A stretch of DNA of 64,000 nucleotides from Micromonospora sp. AMSO31t (GTDB lineage Bacteria; Actinomycetota; Actinomycetes; Mycobacteriales; Micromonosporaceae). Under the pieces are notes generated by a model. It made no database searches and had not been told where the DNA came from. It was given only the letters and a program-made list of their open reading frames with translations. The stretch is taken from the NCBI RefSeq assembly GCF_008868175.1, contig NZ_WBKT01000006.1, forward strand, positions 1 through 64,000. Direction: 5' to 3'. Positions 8,957 to 18,607 of the stretch are shown in pieces (positions within the stretch are counted from its first letter, which is position 1; each line of letters starts with the position of its first letter). A program made the translations under genes and the position numbers.

Positions 8957-9894
8957 CGGCTGACCTCCTGCTCATCGGTGAGGGTGAGGAAGGCGGCCTC
9001 GAGCGGCGACACCACGGGGGCGAGTTCCCGTACCCCGATGCCCGCGTGGACGAGCCGCACCACCAGGTCGTCCAGGGCGGGCACCAGCGCCTGTACGACG
9101 AGCACCTCGGCGTCGGGCCGTGCCCCGGCGCCGTCGACGACGCGGATCCCGGCCGTGTCGACGGCCAGCCGGCGGGCGGCCTGCGGGTCGGAGGTGAGCA
9201 GCCAGTAGTCGAGTTCGCGGTTCTCGGCGGCCAGCTTGCTCAGCGGGCCGGAGAAGACGACACGTCCGGTGGCGAGGATGGTGACCTCGGAGCACAGCGC
9301 CTCGAGGTCGTCCATGCGGTGGCTCGACAGCACCACGCTGGTGCCCTGGGCCGCGAGCCGACCGAGGACGCCGTGCACGTGCCTCTTGCCGGCCGGATCG
9401 AGGCCGTTGGCAGGCTCGTCCAGCACGAGCAGCCGAGGTTTCGTGAGCAGTGCCGCGGCGAGCCCGAGCCGCTGACGCATGCCGAGGGAGAAGCCGCGGG
9501 TCCGGTCGTCGGCGACATCGGTGAGCCCGACCTGGTCGAGCAGGTCATCGATCCCCGCCGCACGCACGCTGTTGCTGCGCAGAGCGGCCAGCGCGGCGAG
9601 GTTCTGCCGGGCGGTGAGCGAGGGATAGAGGCCCGGCCCGTCCACGAATCCGGCGACCCCCTCGGGAGCGGCGAGCGCCCGCCCGACCGGCGTACCCAGG
9701 ATCTCGAGGTGGCCGCCGTCCGCGACGGCCAGTCCCAGCAGGAGCCCGAGCAACGTCGTCTTGCCCGCGCCGTTTCGCCCGACCAGGCCGTGGATCTGCC
9801 CCTGCGCCACATCCAGGTCGATGCCGTCCAATGCGACGACGTCACCGAAACACTTGGTGATACCGCGAGCGCGGATACCGAGGAGTCCGTCCAT
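8953..9894 (-). CDS. ABC transporter ATP-binding protein
   Basis: A 313-residue ATPase of the ABC-2 export class. The Walker A motif GRNGAGKTT is at residues 39-47, the signature FSLGMRQRLGLA near 137 and the Walker B motif LLVLDEPANGLDP near 160. A C-terminal extension of about 90 residues is usual for this class. ATG 9894 follows AAGAAGGGGCTC. The longer frame upstream lacks family similarity and was not used. Stop and start overlap with the permease gene, so the pair forms one transporter. Confidence 0.9.
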   Translation of the reverse strand: MDGLLGIRARGITKCFGDVVALDGIDLDVAQGQIHGLVGRNGAGKTTLLGLLLGLAVADGGHLEILGTPVGRALAAPEGVAGFVDGPGLYPSLTARQNLAALAALRSNSVRAAGIDDLLDQVGLTDVADDRTRGFSLGMRQRLGLAAALLTKPRLLVLDEPANGLDPAGKRHVHGVLGRLAAQGTSVVLSSHRMDDLEALCSEVTILATGRVVFSGPLSKLAAENRELDYWLLTSDPQAARRLAVDTAGIRVVDGAGARPDAEVLVVQALVPALDDLVVRLVHAGIGVRELAPVVSPLEAAFLTLTDEQEVSR

Positions 9895-10282
9895 GAGCCC
9901 CTTCTTTCGTAGCCTCAAGCAACTTAGGGAGGGGACCCGACCCAGGCAGGGACAGTCTTTGAACGTTCGGAGAACGGGAGGCGGCCAGCTACCGCGCGGG
10001 GCTGGCCGAGCCTCCGTCCTCAAAGGCCGCTGGGCCGCCCTACGAGGAGCGATGCGCAACCGCGCCCGTGCGTCTCAGGCGTCGCCGCCGGGCTCAGCAG
10101 GCTTCGGACGCGGCCCTCTTCGCCGGGCCACAACCCGGTCCTCGGCCCACCGAAGCCCGGCTTTCGGCCAATGGATGATCGGCAGCGGAAGGTTCGGTGA
10201 ATAGGGCTGTCGCGTGTTGCCCGGTGTGGAGCGAGCACTGCAGGGTTTGGGGCAGCCGCCCCCACGACGGAAGTGCTCACCT
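9895..10282. other. Divergent intergenic region (ABC operon / HupE gene)
   Basis: About 390 bases between divergent starts. I see an 8-bp palindrome GAACGTTC near 9961-9968 followed by GAGAACG, possibly an operator half. There is no convincing -35/-10 pair and no gene. Confidence 0.4.
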
Positions 10283-11413
10283 GTGCGTCTACTGGCATTC
10301 CTCGCCGCCCTTGTTGCCGTGTTCCTCGGCGCCGCGCCGGCGCAGGCGCACGTCCGCGCGACCTCCGTCGCGGTCGACCTGCGCAGCAACGGCGAGGGCG
10401 TCGCAGCTGTCGTCGCCATGGAGTACGACGTCCTCGCCCGGCTGCTGAGTCTCGACGGCGTCCTGAGCCAAGACGTTGTCCGCGTCGACGGCCCGGCCGC
10501 CGAGGCGCCGACCGAGGTGCGGCGCAGCTCGCTCGACACGCACGCGAGCGACGTGGCGGCGTACGTCGGCGCGCGGCTTCGGCTGAGCCGCGGCTCGATC
10601 GGGTGCACCGTTGAGGACGACGCCCGCGTCCATCTCGCCGATTCCGGCGCGGTGCGGGTCGCGCTCGCCTACGACTGCCCGGCGTCGGGCGCGCTCACCG
10701 TCCGCAGCGACATCTTCCGCGTCTCCGACGGCGTCATTGACGACACCACCACGTTGGTGGCCTACAACATCGACGGCCGCCGCGGTTCGACGTTGCTCGA
10801 CACCGTCCGCACCAGCCTCACGGTGGGGCACACCGACCTGCTCAGTGAGATCCCGCGGTTCGTCCGGCTCGGGGCGGAGCACCTGCTCTTCGGGCTCGAC
10901 CACGTGTTGTTCCTGTTGGCGCTGCTGCTGGGCGCGAGGCGGCTGCGCGACGTCGTCGAGGTCGCCACGGCCTTCACGGTCGCACACTCGGTGACCCTGG
11001 TGCTGGCCGCGATCGGCTGGGTCAGCGTGCCCGGGTGGATCGTCGAGCCGCTCATCGCGCTGTCGATCGCGTTCGTCGCGCTCGACAACCTGCTCTCGCC
11101 GAGGACGAGCCACCGGCTGCCCGTGGTCTTCGGCTTCGGGCTGCTGCACGGGCTCGGCTTCGCGGGCGCGCTCAGCGTCGACGGGCCGCTGTCGGCCTCG
11201 ACCCTGGCCGACCTGGTCGCCTTCAACGTCGGCATCGAACTCGTCCAGTTGGCGATCATCGCGCTCACCTTCCCGGCGCTGCTGTTCCTGCGCAGGGTCG
11301 CGACCAAGCCGGTCGCCGCCCGCGCTCTCACGCTCGGCACCGTCGCGGCGACGGTCGTCGTCGCCGGTGCCGGTCTGGTCTGGTTCGTCGAACGCTCGCC
11401 GCTCCTGGCCTGA
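10283..11413 (+). CDS. Exported HupE/UreJ-type membrane protein
   Basis: A 376-residue protein from GTG 10283 with a clear signal peptide (VRLLAFLAALVAVFLGAAPAQA). A soluble N-terminal domain of about 190 residues precedes six or so membrane helices. The HupE/UreJ-2 block LGAEHLLFGLDHVLFLLALL, rich in histidines thought to handle metal, opens the membrane part. The VAHSVTLVLA and FGLLHGLGFAGAL motifs follow. In the hydrogenase and urease systems, HupE and UreJ are linked to nickel, but no such genes are nearby. The next gene begins 33 bases downstream on the same strand, so they probably form an operon. Confidence 0.8.
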   Translation: MRLLAFLAALVAVFLGAAPAQAHVRATSVAVDLRSNGEGVAAVVAMEYDVLARLLSLDGVLSQDVVRVDGPAAEAPTEVRRSSLDTHASDVAAYVGARLRLSRGSIGCTVEDDARVHLADSGAVRVALAYDCPASGALTVRSDIFRVSDGVIDDTTTLVAYNIDGRRGSTLLDTVRTSLTVGHTDLLSEIPRFVRLGAEHLLFGLDHVLFLLALLLGARRLRDVVEVATAFTVAHSVTLVLAAIGWVSVPGWIVEPLIALSIAFVALDNLLSPRTSHRLPVVFGFGLLHGLGFAGALSVDGPLSASTLADLVAFNVGIELVQLAIIALTFPALLFLRRVATKPVAARALTLGTVAATVVVAGAGLVWFVERSPLLA

Positions 11414-11446
11414 CACGGACCCCCGCCCCCCATCCGAAGGATCCCG

Positions 11447-14400
11447 ATGTCCGCGTTCACCTGGACACGCGCGCGCCTGCGCGTCGTCCTGTACACCACC
11501 ACGCTGGCGCTCGCCGCCAGCGTCGTGGCCGGCCCGCTCGCGTCGTACGCGGCTTACGCCATCGACCCGCCGGAGGCCACCGTCAGCGGCGTCGTGTACG
11601 TCGACGCCAACGGTGACGCCCAGCGCAACCCCGACGAGGTCGGCCTGGCCGGCGTCCGCGTCTCGGACGGCGAGGCCGCGACCACCACGGCCGCGAACGG
11701 CAGTTACTCGCTGACGATCTCCACGGACCGCCGTACCACCGACATCGTGTGGGCCAGCCAGCCGCGCGGCTACCGCTTCGGGCTGGACCAGTACAAGGAG
11801 CCGAAGTTCTGGGCCAACCTCGGCCAGCTCACGGACGACGCCACCCCGAAGGCCGACTTCGGCCTGGTGCGCGACGAGATGTCCGACGGTGACACCTTCT
11901 CGTGGGCCAACATCGCCGACCCGCACGTCAACGCACAGCTGCCCGACCAGATCCGCGAGATCAACTCCACGGGCACCGACCTGGGTTTCATCGCGGTCAG
12001 CGGCGACCTCACCAACGACGCAAGTCAGGGGCAGTTCGACACGTATCGTCGCGGCACCCAGCAGTCGGCCGTCGGTGTCTGGCCGGCCGTCGGCAACCAC
12101 GAGTACGCGAGCGGGTCGGCGTACGCGGACAAGATCGAAAACTATCGCCGGAACGTCGGCCCGGAGTGGTACTCGTTCAGCTACGGCAACCGGCACTTCG
12201 TGGTGCTGGAGAACAACGGCTCGGCGCCGTTCGACGAGGAGCTGAACTGGCTCGAGAACGACCTCGCCGCGAGTGTTCCGCTCGACGACGACCCGACCAA
12301 CGACATCGAGGTCGTCGTCCTCACCCACCAGCCGATGAACGTCCCGTTCGGCTCACCGTCGACCTACGACGCCTTCGGAGACGTGCTCGAGAAGTACAAG
12401 GCACAGCTCATCCTGGTCGGCCACGAGCACTCCAACCACGTCGAGAACCACTCGGCGTTCGCCTCGACCGCCAAGCACATCCAGACCGTGTCGAGCTCGT
12501 ACACGATCGACAACGCGCCGCGCGGCTTCCGCTACATCCACATGGCGGGTCCGGGCTTCGACAACCCGTTCCGGATGTACGGCGAGAGCGAGCACCTCAC
12601 CATCGTCAGTCCCGCGCCGGGCTCGAAGGTGCCGGCCGCGAAGTTCCCGGGCATCCAGATCAACGCCTACGACACCGGCGACGAGGTCGTCTCGGCGCGC
12701 TACCGGATCGCCGGCGAGAAGAACTGGATGCCGCTGCACCACAGCGGCGAGTTCACCTGGCAGAGCAACCTGCCCAACAGCCTGCAGACGGTCGGTGCGC
12801 ACAGCATCGAGGTGAAGGTGGTCGACGCGGCGGGCAAGACCTGGACCAGGTCGGCGGACTTCACCCTCACCGACGAGCCGGCGCTCCAGCCGGTCGCCGG
12901 CGGTGACTGGGACCAGCACCACGGCAACGCGGCCCACTCCGGCGTCGCGCCGCCACAGCCGGCCGGCCGTCGCCTGGCCTGGAGCTTCCGCACCGACGGC
13001 ACCTTCCTCACCGGGTCGCCGGTCATCCACAACGGCGTCGTCTACGCGGGCACCCGCGACGAGAACGGCGACGGCAACAGCCGGATCCACGCCGTGCAGC
13101 TCAAGGACGGCAAGGAGCTGTGGAACCTCGAGGTGCCGCAGTCGATCCACGGCAGCCTCGCCTACGGCGACGGCCTGATCTTCGCCCCGACCCTCGGCTT
13201 GGAGCTCTACGCCGTGGACGCGGCAACCGGCAAGCTGCGCTGGAAGACCGTGCCCGAGCAGGCACCGGCCCCGAACAACCAGCGCACCTACGGCTACTAC
13301 TCGCCGGCCGTCTCCGGCCACACCGTGCTCTGGCCCTACCAGACCCGCTTCGGCATCGGCAGCCAGGGCGTCCTCAAGGCGCTCGACACCCGCACCGGCG
13401 CGCAGATCTGGGCCTCCCCGATGTCCGGAGCGACCATGAGCGACGGCACGCCCGCCGTCATGGACGGCACCGTGTACGTCGGCAACGAGACCGCCGACCG
13501 CGTGCTCGCCTACGACCTGGCCACCGGCGCCCGCAAGTGGACCGGTACCGAGTCGCTCGGCAGCTGGCAGGACGGCGTACCGACCACAGCCGAGGGCAAG
13601 GTCTTCATCGGCGCCAACAACGGCATCGCCGCCCGTGACGCCAAGACCGGCGCGACGCTGTGGACCTACCGGAGCACGCGCTCCTCGCTCGTCTCGAGCG
13701 GCTCGACCCCGAGCGCCGCAGCCGTCAAGGACGGCATCGTCTACATGGGCTTCCCGAGCGGCGCCGTCGTCGCCCTCGACGCCCAGACCGGCAACGTCTT
13801 CTGGGAGCGGGTGCTGCCCGGCGACATCTACCACGGCGGCGTCATGTCCAGCCCGGTCGTGGCCGGCGACACGCTCTTCGTCGGCGCCAACAACGGCAGG
13901 TTCTACGCCCTGGCCACCGACACCGGCCAGATCCTGTGGAGCCACGAGACCGGCACCTGGGTGGGCGCCGGCCCGGCCGCCAGCGGCAACACCGTCGTGA
14001 CGGGCGCCTGGGACGGCAACCTCTACGCCTACGTGCCCGGCGGCGAGTCCGCACAGCGCTGGGCGACCGTGACCGGCACGGTCAGCGACCCGGAGACGGG
14101 CGCTCCGATCACCGGCGCGAAGGTCACCGCCGTCGCCGCCGGCCAGGACACCGCGGTGACCAGCACCGACGCCAAGGGCCACTACCGGATCGGCCTGCCG
14201 GAGTCGACCTGGAGCGTCACGGCGGCCAAGCGCGGCCTGATCGCCGACGACCGCTCGGCGGCCACCGTCACGGTCGGCGCCATCGGCACCGCGACGGCAG
14301 ACCTCAAGCTGATCAAGGTGGCCCACCCGGTCGCCGGCATGTCGACGTACGCGCCGGACTACGGCAACGGCAGCACGCGTACGGACGTTGTCCCGGGCAA

Positions 14401-16147
14401 GGAGTACTACTACCTGGCCAACGACATGGTTCGGGCGTCGGTGACGCCGTACGCCGCCGGCAACAACGGCGTCGGCGGTCTGGGCCAGGGCGCGCTGTCG
14501 GACCTCATGCTCAACGACGCCAACGGCGCCGAGACCCTCGACTGGGGCGAGATGTTGCTGCGGCCGAGCCTCACGCCGCCCGACTCGTGGGACCGGCCGA
14601 ACGACCAGCTCGACCTGCCCGACCTCGCGGTCGACGGCGCTGCCGTGGTCGGCAACGGTCACTACCGGGCGAACCCGGCCATCAAGGCGCAGGTCCGCTA
14701 CGAGACCCTGCCCGACGCCCCGATCGTGAAGATGACGGTCAAGCTGACCAACACCGGCACGACGGGCTACCAGGGCTACTTCAACTACATGATCGACCCC
14801 GACAGCTCGGTCGACAACGGCCGGATCCCCGGGTTCAGCGGCATCAACCCGGGTCTGAAGACCTCGGGCTGGACCGGGAACTACATCTACGCCGGTGCCG
14901 ACGCGGCCACCACGAACGGCCAGGCCGCGCACGGTCTCGCGTGGGCAACGGACACGCCGACCGCGCTCGGTGCGTACGGCTACGTCGAGGGCCTCTACTA
15001 CGACGCCACGGTGGCGGCCGGCGCCACCAGGCAGTTCAGCTTCTACCACCTGACCGACTACGCGACCGCCGGTGGCGACCCCACCCGCAACATCGCGAAC
15101 TGGGCCGGTGAGATCGACCTGCACGACCCGGCGGTCCCGGACGCCGCTCGCGCGGCCGGCACGATCACCGCGGGCGGCGCCGCCGTCTCCGGTGCCCGGG
15201 TCGCCCTCGAGCAGGCCGGTACGGTGGTCGCGACCACGAGCACCGACGCGCAGGGCAAGTACCTCGTCAGGGCGCCGGCCGGTCGGTACGACGTCCGGGT
15301 GTCCATGCTGGGCTACCGGACGGCCGCCGGCACGGTCACCGTGCCGACGGTGGGCAGCGGCGTCGCCGACGTCGCGCTGAGTCCGGTCACGGTCGAGGCG
15401 AGCTACGGCAAGCAGATCGGCTCGGGTCTGATCGAGGCGGGCCACGGCGACGTCATGCTCGAGAACGACAAGCTCTCGATGGCGATCGCCGACGCCTACA
15501 ACGACTCGCAGCTCTCCGGTGGCACCCGTGGCAAGCCGGTCGACATCGCCGTCCGGGGCATGGCCGACCAGTTCGACTGGATCAACCTGCCCTACGTCTC
15601 GGCGACCCAGCCCACCGGCGGTAGCGCGTGGGACAACCGGTCGGTGGCGGCGACCGACGTCCAGATCGTGCAGGCGACCGGCGACAAGGCCGTCGTCCGG
15701 GTCTCCGGGCTGGTCAAGGGCTTCACGGACCTGACGGCGACGACGACGTACACGCTGAAGCCGGGCGACAACTTCGCCACGGTCGCGACGGAACTGAGCA
15801 ACTCCGGCTCGGCTTTACTCAGCGTGTGGACCGGCGACGCGATGGACCACGACGCGGCCGGCCAGGCCAGTGTCGTCCCGGGCACCGGCATCGTGCCGCC
15901 GGGCACGACGGCGGCATACGCGCCGAGCAAGCCGTACATCGGCATGACCGGAACCGATCCGCAGGTCTTCGGTCTCGTCTACGGCACGCCGGCCAGCGCC
16001 TTCGACGTCTACGCCGCGGGCAACTGGGTAATGAGCCGGTTCAACGTCGACGTGCCGGCGGGTGGCACATACACCCTCACCCGCAAGCTCGTCGTCACCC
16101 CGGGCACCGACGCGGTCGACATCCTCGACGGCGTACCCGCGCCATAA
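11447..16147 (+). CDS. Giant secreted metallophosphoesterase with PQQ-like beta-propeller
   Basis: A 1566-residue multidomain protein. A signal peptide (about 1-38) leads into an SdrD-like B/carboxypeptidase-regulatory domain (about 45-140). A calcineurin-type phosphoesterase follows, with its metal-binding motifs in order: ADPH (~155), GDLTND (~186), GNHE (~216), THQP (~293) and GHEHSNH (~325). Next come a linker Ig-like domain (~380-470) and a PQQ/quinoprotein-like propeller with repeated Asp-Ala-Thr-Gly-Lys blades (~485-865). Carboxypeptidase-regulatory repeats (~870-950, ~1235-1310) flank a beta-rich domain, and another beta-rich domain ends the protein. It is probably a cell-surface or extracellular phosphohydrolase; the substrate is unknown. 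The start ATG 11447 lies 33 bases after the HupE stop. Confidence 0.85.
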   Translation: MSAFTWTRARLRVVLYTTTLALAASVVAGPLASYAAYAIDPPEATVSGVVYVDANGDAQRNPDEVGLAGVRVSDGEAATTTAANGSYSLTISTDRRTTDIVWASQPRGYRFGLDQYKEPKFWANLGQLTDDATPKADFGLVRDEMSDGDTFSWANIADPHVNAQLPDQIREINSTGTDLGFIAVSGDLTNDASQGQFDTYRRGTQQSAVGVWPAVGNHEYASGSAYADKIENYRRNVGPEWYSFSYGNRHFVVLENNGSAPFDEELNWLENDLAASVPLDDDPTNDIEVVVLTHQPMNVPFGSPSTYDAFGDVLEKYKAQLILVGHEHSNHVENHSAFASTAKHIQTVSSSYTIDNAPRGFRYIHMAGPGFDNPFRMYGESEHLTIVSPAPGSKVPAAKFPGIQINAYDTGDEVVSARYRIAGEKNWMPLHHSGEFTWQSNLPNSLQTVGAHSIEVKVVDAAGKTWTRSADFTLTDEPALQPVAGGDWDQHHGNAAHSGVAPPQPAGRRLAWSFRTDGTFLTGSPVIHNGVVYAGTRDENGDGNSRIHAVQLKDGKELWNLEVPQSIHGSLAYGDGLIFAPTLGLELYAVDAATGKLRWKTVPEQAPAPNNQRTYGYYSPAVSGHTVLWPYQTRFGIGSQGVLKALDTRTGAQIWASPMSGATMSDGTPAVMDGTVYVGNETADRVLAYDLATGARKWTGTESLGSWQDGVPTTAEGKVFIGANNGIAARDAKTGATLWTYRSTRSSLVSSGSTPSAAAVKDGIVYMGFPSGAVVALDAQTGNVFWERVLPGDIYHGGVMSSPVVAGDTLFVGANNGRFYALATDTGQILWSHETGTWVGAGPAASGNTVVTGAWDGNLYAYVPGGESAQRWATVTGTVSDPETGAPITGAKVTAVAAGQDTAVTSTDAKGHYRIGLPESTWSVTAAKRGLIADDRSAATVTVGAIGTATADLKLIKVAHPVAGMSTYAPDYGNGSTRTDVVPGKEYYYLANDMVRASVTPYAAGNNGVGGLGQGALSDLMLNDANGAETLDWGEMLLRPSLTPPDSWDRPNDQLDLPDLAVDGAAVVGNGHYRANPAIKAQVRYETLPDAPIVKMTVKLTNTGTTGYQGYFNYMIDPDSSVDNGRIPGFSGINPGLKTSGWTGNYIYAGADAATTNGQAAHGLAWATDTPTALGAYGYVEGLYYDATVAAGATRQFSFYHLTDYATAGGDPTRNIANWAGEIDLHDPAVPDAARAAGTITAGGAAVSGARVALEQAGTVVATTSTDAQGKYLVRAPAGRYDVRVSMLGYRTAAGTVTVPTVGSGVADVALSPVTVEASYGKQIGSGLIEAGHGDVMLENDKLSMAIADAYNDSQLSGGTRGKPVDIAVRGMADQFDWINLPYVSATQPTGGSAWDNRSVAATDVQIVQATGDKAVVRVSGLVKGFTDLTATTTYTLKPGDNFATVATELSNSGSALLSVWTGDAMDHDAAGQASVVPGTGIVPPGTTAAYAPSKPYIGMTGTDPQVFGLVYGTPASAFDVYAAGNWVMSRFNVDVPAGGTYTLTRKLVVTPGTDAVDILDGVPAP

Positions 16148-16165
16148 CACACACGCGCCCCACCA

Positions 16166-16204
16166 CACGGGGCCGGCCCGGATTCCCACCGGGCCGGCCC
16201 CGTG
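16166..16204. terminator. Bidirectional hairpin terminator
   Basis: A perfect 16-bp inverted repeat, CACGGGGCCGGCCCGG (16166-16181) and its complement (16189-16204), with a 7-base loop. It lies between the convergent ends of the phosphoesterase gene (16147) and the MFS gene (16220) and can serve both. Confidence 0.88.
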
Positions 16205-16219
16205 CGGGCATTCGGTGGA

Positions 16220-17773
16220 TCAGGAAGTTGCCGCGGGGCGCCGGACGAACAGCACCGTCGGCACCACCATGACGAGCAGGACGACGCCGCCGACGAGCCA
16301 GCCCAGGTGAAGGGCGTCGGTGAAGGCCCGTGGCACGGCCAAGGAGAGCGTGTGTGCCAGCGGGGCCGGGAGCTGACCCGTGCTGCCGCCGCGCGTGGCT
16401 CCCGCGACGACCGCTTCAGCCTTGTCGGACGGTACTCCAGCCGCCACGAGCTGCTCGTTCAGGTACGTCGGGAAGCGGGTCGTCACCAGGGTGCCGAGGA
16501 TGCTCGGACCGAGCACGCTGCCCAGCTGGCGGAACATGTTGACCGACCCGGCGGCCATGCCGGCCTGCAGCGCCGGCACGCTGTTGACGGCGGCCGCGGT
16601 CGACGGCGCTACCAGCAGCGCCGAACCGACGCCGGCGGCGACCAGTCCCGGCCACATCGCCCCGTAGCCGCTGAACGGGCGGACCATCACCAGCGCGAGG
16701 GCCCCGGCGCCCATGAGGACGAGCCCCGCGGCGAGCACGGGAGCGATGCCGGCGCGACGGGCCAGGCGTCCGGCGAGTGCGCTGACCGCGACGTAGGGGA
16801 CGAACATGGGGAGCATCTTCACCCCGGTCTCCAGGGCGCTAGCGTGGGCGATCCGTTCCAGGTAGAGGACGGTGAGCAGGCAGATGCCGACGAAGCCGAA
16901 CATGGTGACGGCGCTGATGGCCATCACGGTCGCGAACGAGGCGCTCTTGAACAGCCGCAGTTCCAGCATGGGGTCGTGGTGGCGGAGTTCGAGCCGGACG
17001 AAGGCCACCAGCGAAACGGCGGAGACCACGTAAGCCACGATGATCATAGGGCGGTCGTAGCCGCTGGCGCCGCCCTGGATGATGGCGTAGGTCGCCGAGG
17101 CGATCGCGATGGTGCCCAGCAGCACGCCGGCGGGATCGAGTCGTCGGGTCGGGTGCTTGCTCTCCGCCACGAACAGCGGGGTGAGCACGAGGGCGAGTCC
17201 CCCGAGGGCGAGGTTGGTGAGGTAGACCGTGTGCCAGGGGGCCTGGCCCAGGAGCATGCCTGCCACCAGCGGCCCGATCGCCAGCCCGAGGCCGGAACAG
17301 CTGGCCCAGACGCTGATGGCGCCGGCCCGCTCGTTTTGGTCGGTGAAGGCGTGACTCACGATCGACAGGCTCGACGGCAACACAGCCGCCGCGCCGAAGC
17401 CCATCACGGCCTGGGCCACGATGAGCAGACCCGCGTTCGGGGCGGCGACGGCGAGCGCGCTGCCGAGCGTGAAGAGAGCGACGCCGTAGGAGAAGACCCG
17501 CCGTCGCCCGAGCAGGTCGCTCAGCGTGCCGGCGGAGAGGACCAGGCTCACCACGGCGAGGCTGAAGGCGCTGCTCACCCAGACCAGCGTGCTGGCGGAC
17601 ATGCGCAGGTCGTCCTGGATCGGGGGGAGCGCCGAGATGGTCGACGACACGTTGACGAAGGTCATCATCACGCCCAGGCAGACGACGAGGAGGGCGAGCC
17701 ATCGTCGGCGTGCCTCCGTCGTGGGCGCCAGGGTGGGCCCTGCGGCGGTGTTAGGTTGGCTAGTGGAAACCAT
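16220..17773 (-). CDS. MFS drug exporter, DHA2-like (14 helices)
   Basis: A 517-residue transporter of the major facilitator superfamily. Motif A appears as GTLSDLLGRRRVF near residue 90, and motif C as the glycine-rich helix LGLAIGPLVAGMLLG near residue 167. Length and hydrophobicity pattern fit the 14-helix DHA2 proton antiporters, which export drugs or dyes. ATG 17773 was chosen over an upstream TTG because it precedes the polar N-terminus directly. It lies inside the operator described at 17773-17816, and no ribosome site precedes it, so the transcript may be leaderless. It is divergent from an HxlR regulator that probably represses it. Confidence 0.87.
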   Translation of the reverse strand: MVSTSQPNTAAGPTLAPTTEARRRWLALLVVCLGVMMTFVNVSSTISALPPIQDDLRMSASTLVWVSSAFSLAVVSLVLSAGTLSDLLGRRRVFSYGVALFTLGSALAVAAPNAGLLIVAQAVMGFGAAAVLPSSLSIVSHAFTDQNERAGAISVWASCSGLGLAIGPLVAGMLLGQAPWHTVYLTNLALGGLALVLTPLFVAESKHPTRRLDPAGVLLGTIAIASATYAIIQGGASGYDRPMIIVAYVVSAVSLVAFVRLELRHHDPMLELRLFKSASFATVMAISAVTMFGFVGICLLTVLYLERIAHASALETGVKMLPMFVPYVAVSALAGRLARRAGIAPVLAAGLVLMGAGALALVMVRPFSGYGAMWPGLVAAGVGSALLVAPSTAAAVNSVPALQAGMAAGSVNMFRQLGSVLGPSILGTLVTTRFPTYLNEQLVAAGVPSDKAEAVVAGATRGGSTGQLPAPLAHTLSLAVPRAFTDALHLGWLVGGVVLLVMVVPTVLFVRRPAATS

Positions 17774-17816
17774 AGCCAGGACGGTAGCACCCTGGCTATG
17801 CAAATGCCTAGCCAGG
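17773..17816. promoter_or_regulatory. Three-half-site operator between MFS and HxlR genes
   Basis: TAGCCAGG (17773-17780), CCTGGCTA (17791-17798) and TAGCCAGG (17809-17816) are three exact copies of one 8-mer in alternating orientation, each separated by exactly 10 bases (period 18). The outer left pair extends to a 10-bp match (CATAGCCAGG/CCTGGCTATG). The sites cover the MFS start codon on one side and the ribosome-site region of the HxlR gene on the other. This is the layout expected for HxlR-dimer autoregulation plus repression of the exporter. Confidence 0.8.
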
Positions 17817-17829
17817 GGGTGTGGCAGCT

Positions 17830-18378
17830 ATGACACAGCCAGGCGGGCCGACCAGGCCCGACACCGACGCCGTCATCGCACTGACCGGCCGCTTCGCCGA
17901 CCGCGACGCCTGGCAGGCGGAGGGCTGGTGCCGCATCGAGCACGCGTTGGAGCTGATCGGCACCCGGTCTGCGATGATCCTCATGCGCGAGGTCTACTAC
18001 GGCGGCCGGCGCTTCGACGAACTCGCCCGACGCACCGGCCTCACCGAGGCGGTGGCCGCCAAGCGGCTCAAACAGCTGGTCGTCGACGGCCTGCTGCAGC
18101 GGCAGCCGTATCAGGAGCCGGGCAAGCGGACCAGGTACGAGTACGTTTCCACCGAACTGGGCCGAGACCTCTTCCCCGTGCTGGTCGCCCTGATGCAATG
18201 GGGGGACCGGCTCGGTCGCGAGGGTGGCGTCGAACTCGTGCACGCCGGCTGCGGAAGTCCGCTCGGAGTCGTCGTGGAGTGCGCAAATGGGCACGAAGTG
18301 GCGCTACCCGACACCGCTGCCCGACTGGTGACGGACGGAAACGACACTGACCCCCATAACCCTCAATCCGATGGATGA
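17830..18378 (+). CDS. HxlR-family transcriptional regulator
   Basis: A 182-residue winged-helix regulator. The HxlR core covers residues about 35-125: ELIGTRSAMILMREVYYGGRRF, then the recognition region FDELARRTGLTEAVAAKRLK, then LVVDGLLQRQPYQEPGKRTRYEY and a terminal helix. A C-terminal extension carries HAGCGSPLG and ECANGHE, two cysteine pairs that could bind a metal. ATG 17830 is preferred over GTG 17821 because CAGGGGG sits at a usable distance. It probably controls the divergent MFS exporter through the 8-mer operators. Confidence 0.88.
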   Translation: MTQPGGPTRPDTDAVIALTGRFADRDAWQAEGWCRIEHALELIGTRSAMILMREVYYGGRRFDELARRTGLTEAVAAKRLKQLVVDGLLQRQPYQEPGKRTRYEYVSTELGRDLFPVLVALMQWGDRLGREGGVELVHAGCGSPLGVVVECANGHEVALPDTAARLVTDGNDTDPHNPQSDG

Positions 18379-18607
18379 AGATCTCAATCTACGCACCTGA
18401 CGCTGCGCCGAAACGGACGGGACGATAGCCGATGGCCAACATGCGCCGGTCCCGGTTGGTGAGCCTGCAGGCTTGACGGCGGCCGCCGCCGGCTTGTGTG
18501 AGGTGCCCGGATCGATCAGCGACTTCACCGGACGGTGGACGGAGCTGGCATTTGGGCGAGCACCCATCGGCATCGGCACCTGAACGCGCCCCCAACCACG
18601 CACCCCT

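Noticed and set aside
10289-15445. Very long minus-strand open frames (679 and 1030 residues) opposite the HupE and phosphoesterase genes
   Set aside because: They are Arg/Val/Asp-rich antisense shadows produced by GC-rich codon bias; the plus-strand genes have clear domains and motifs.
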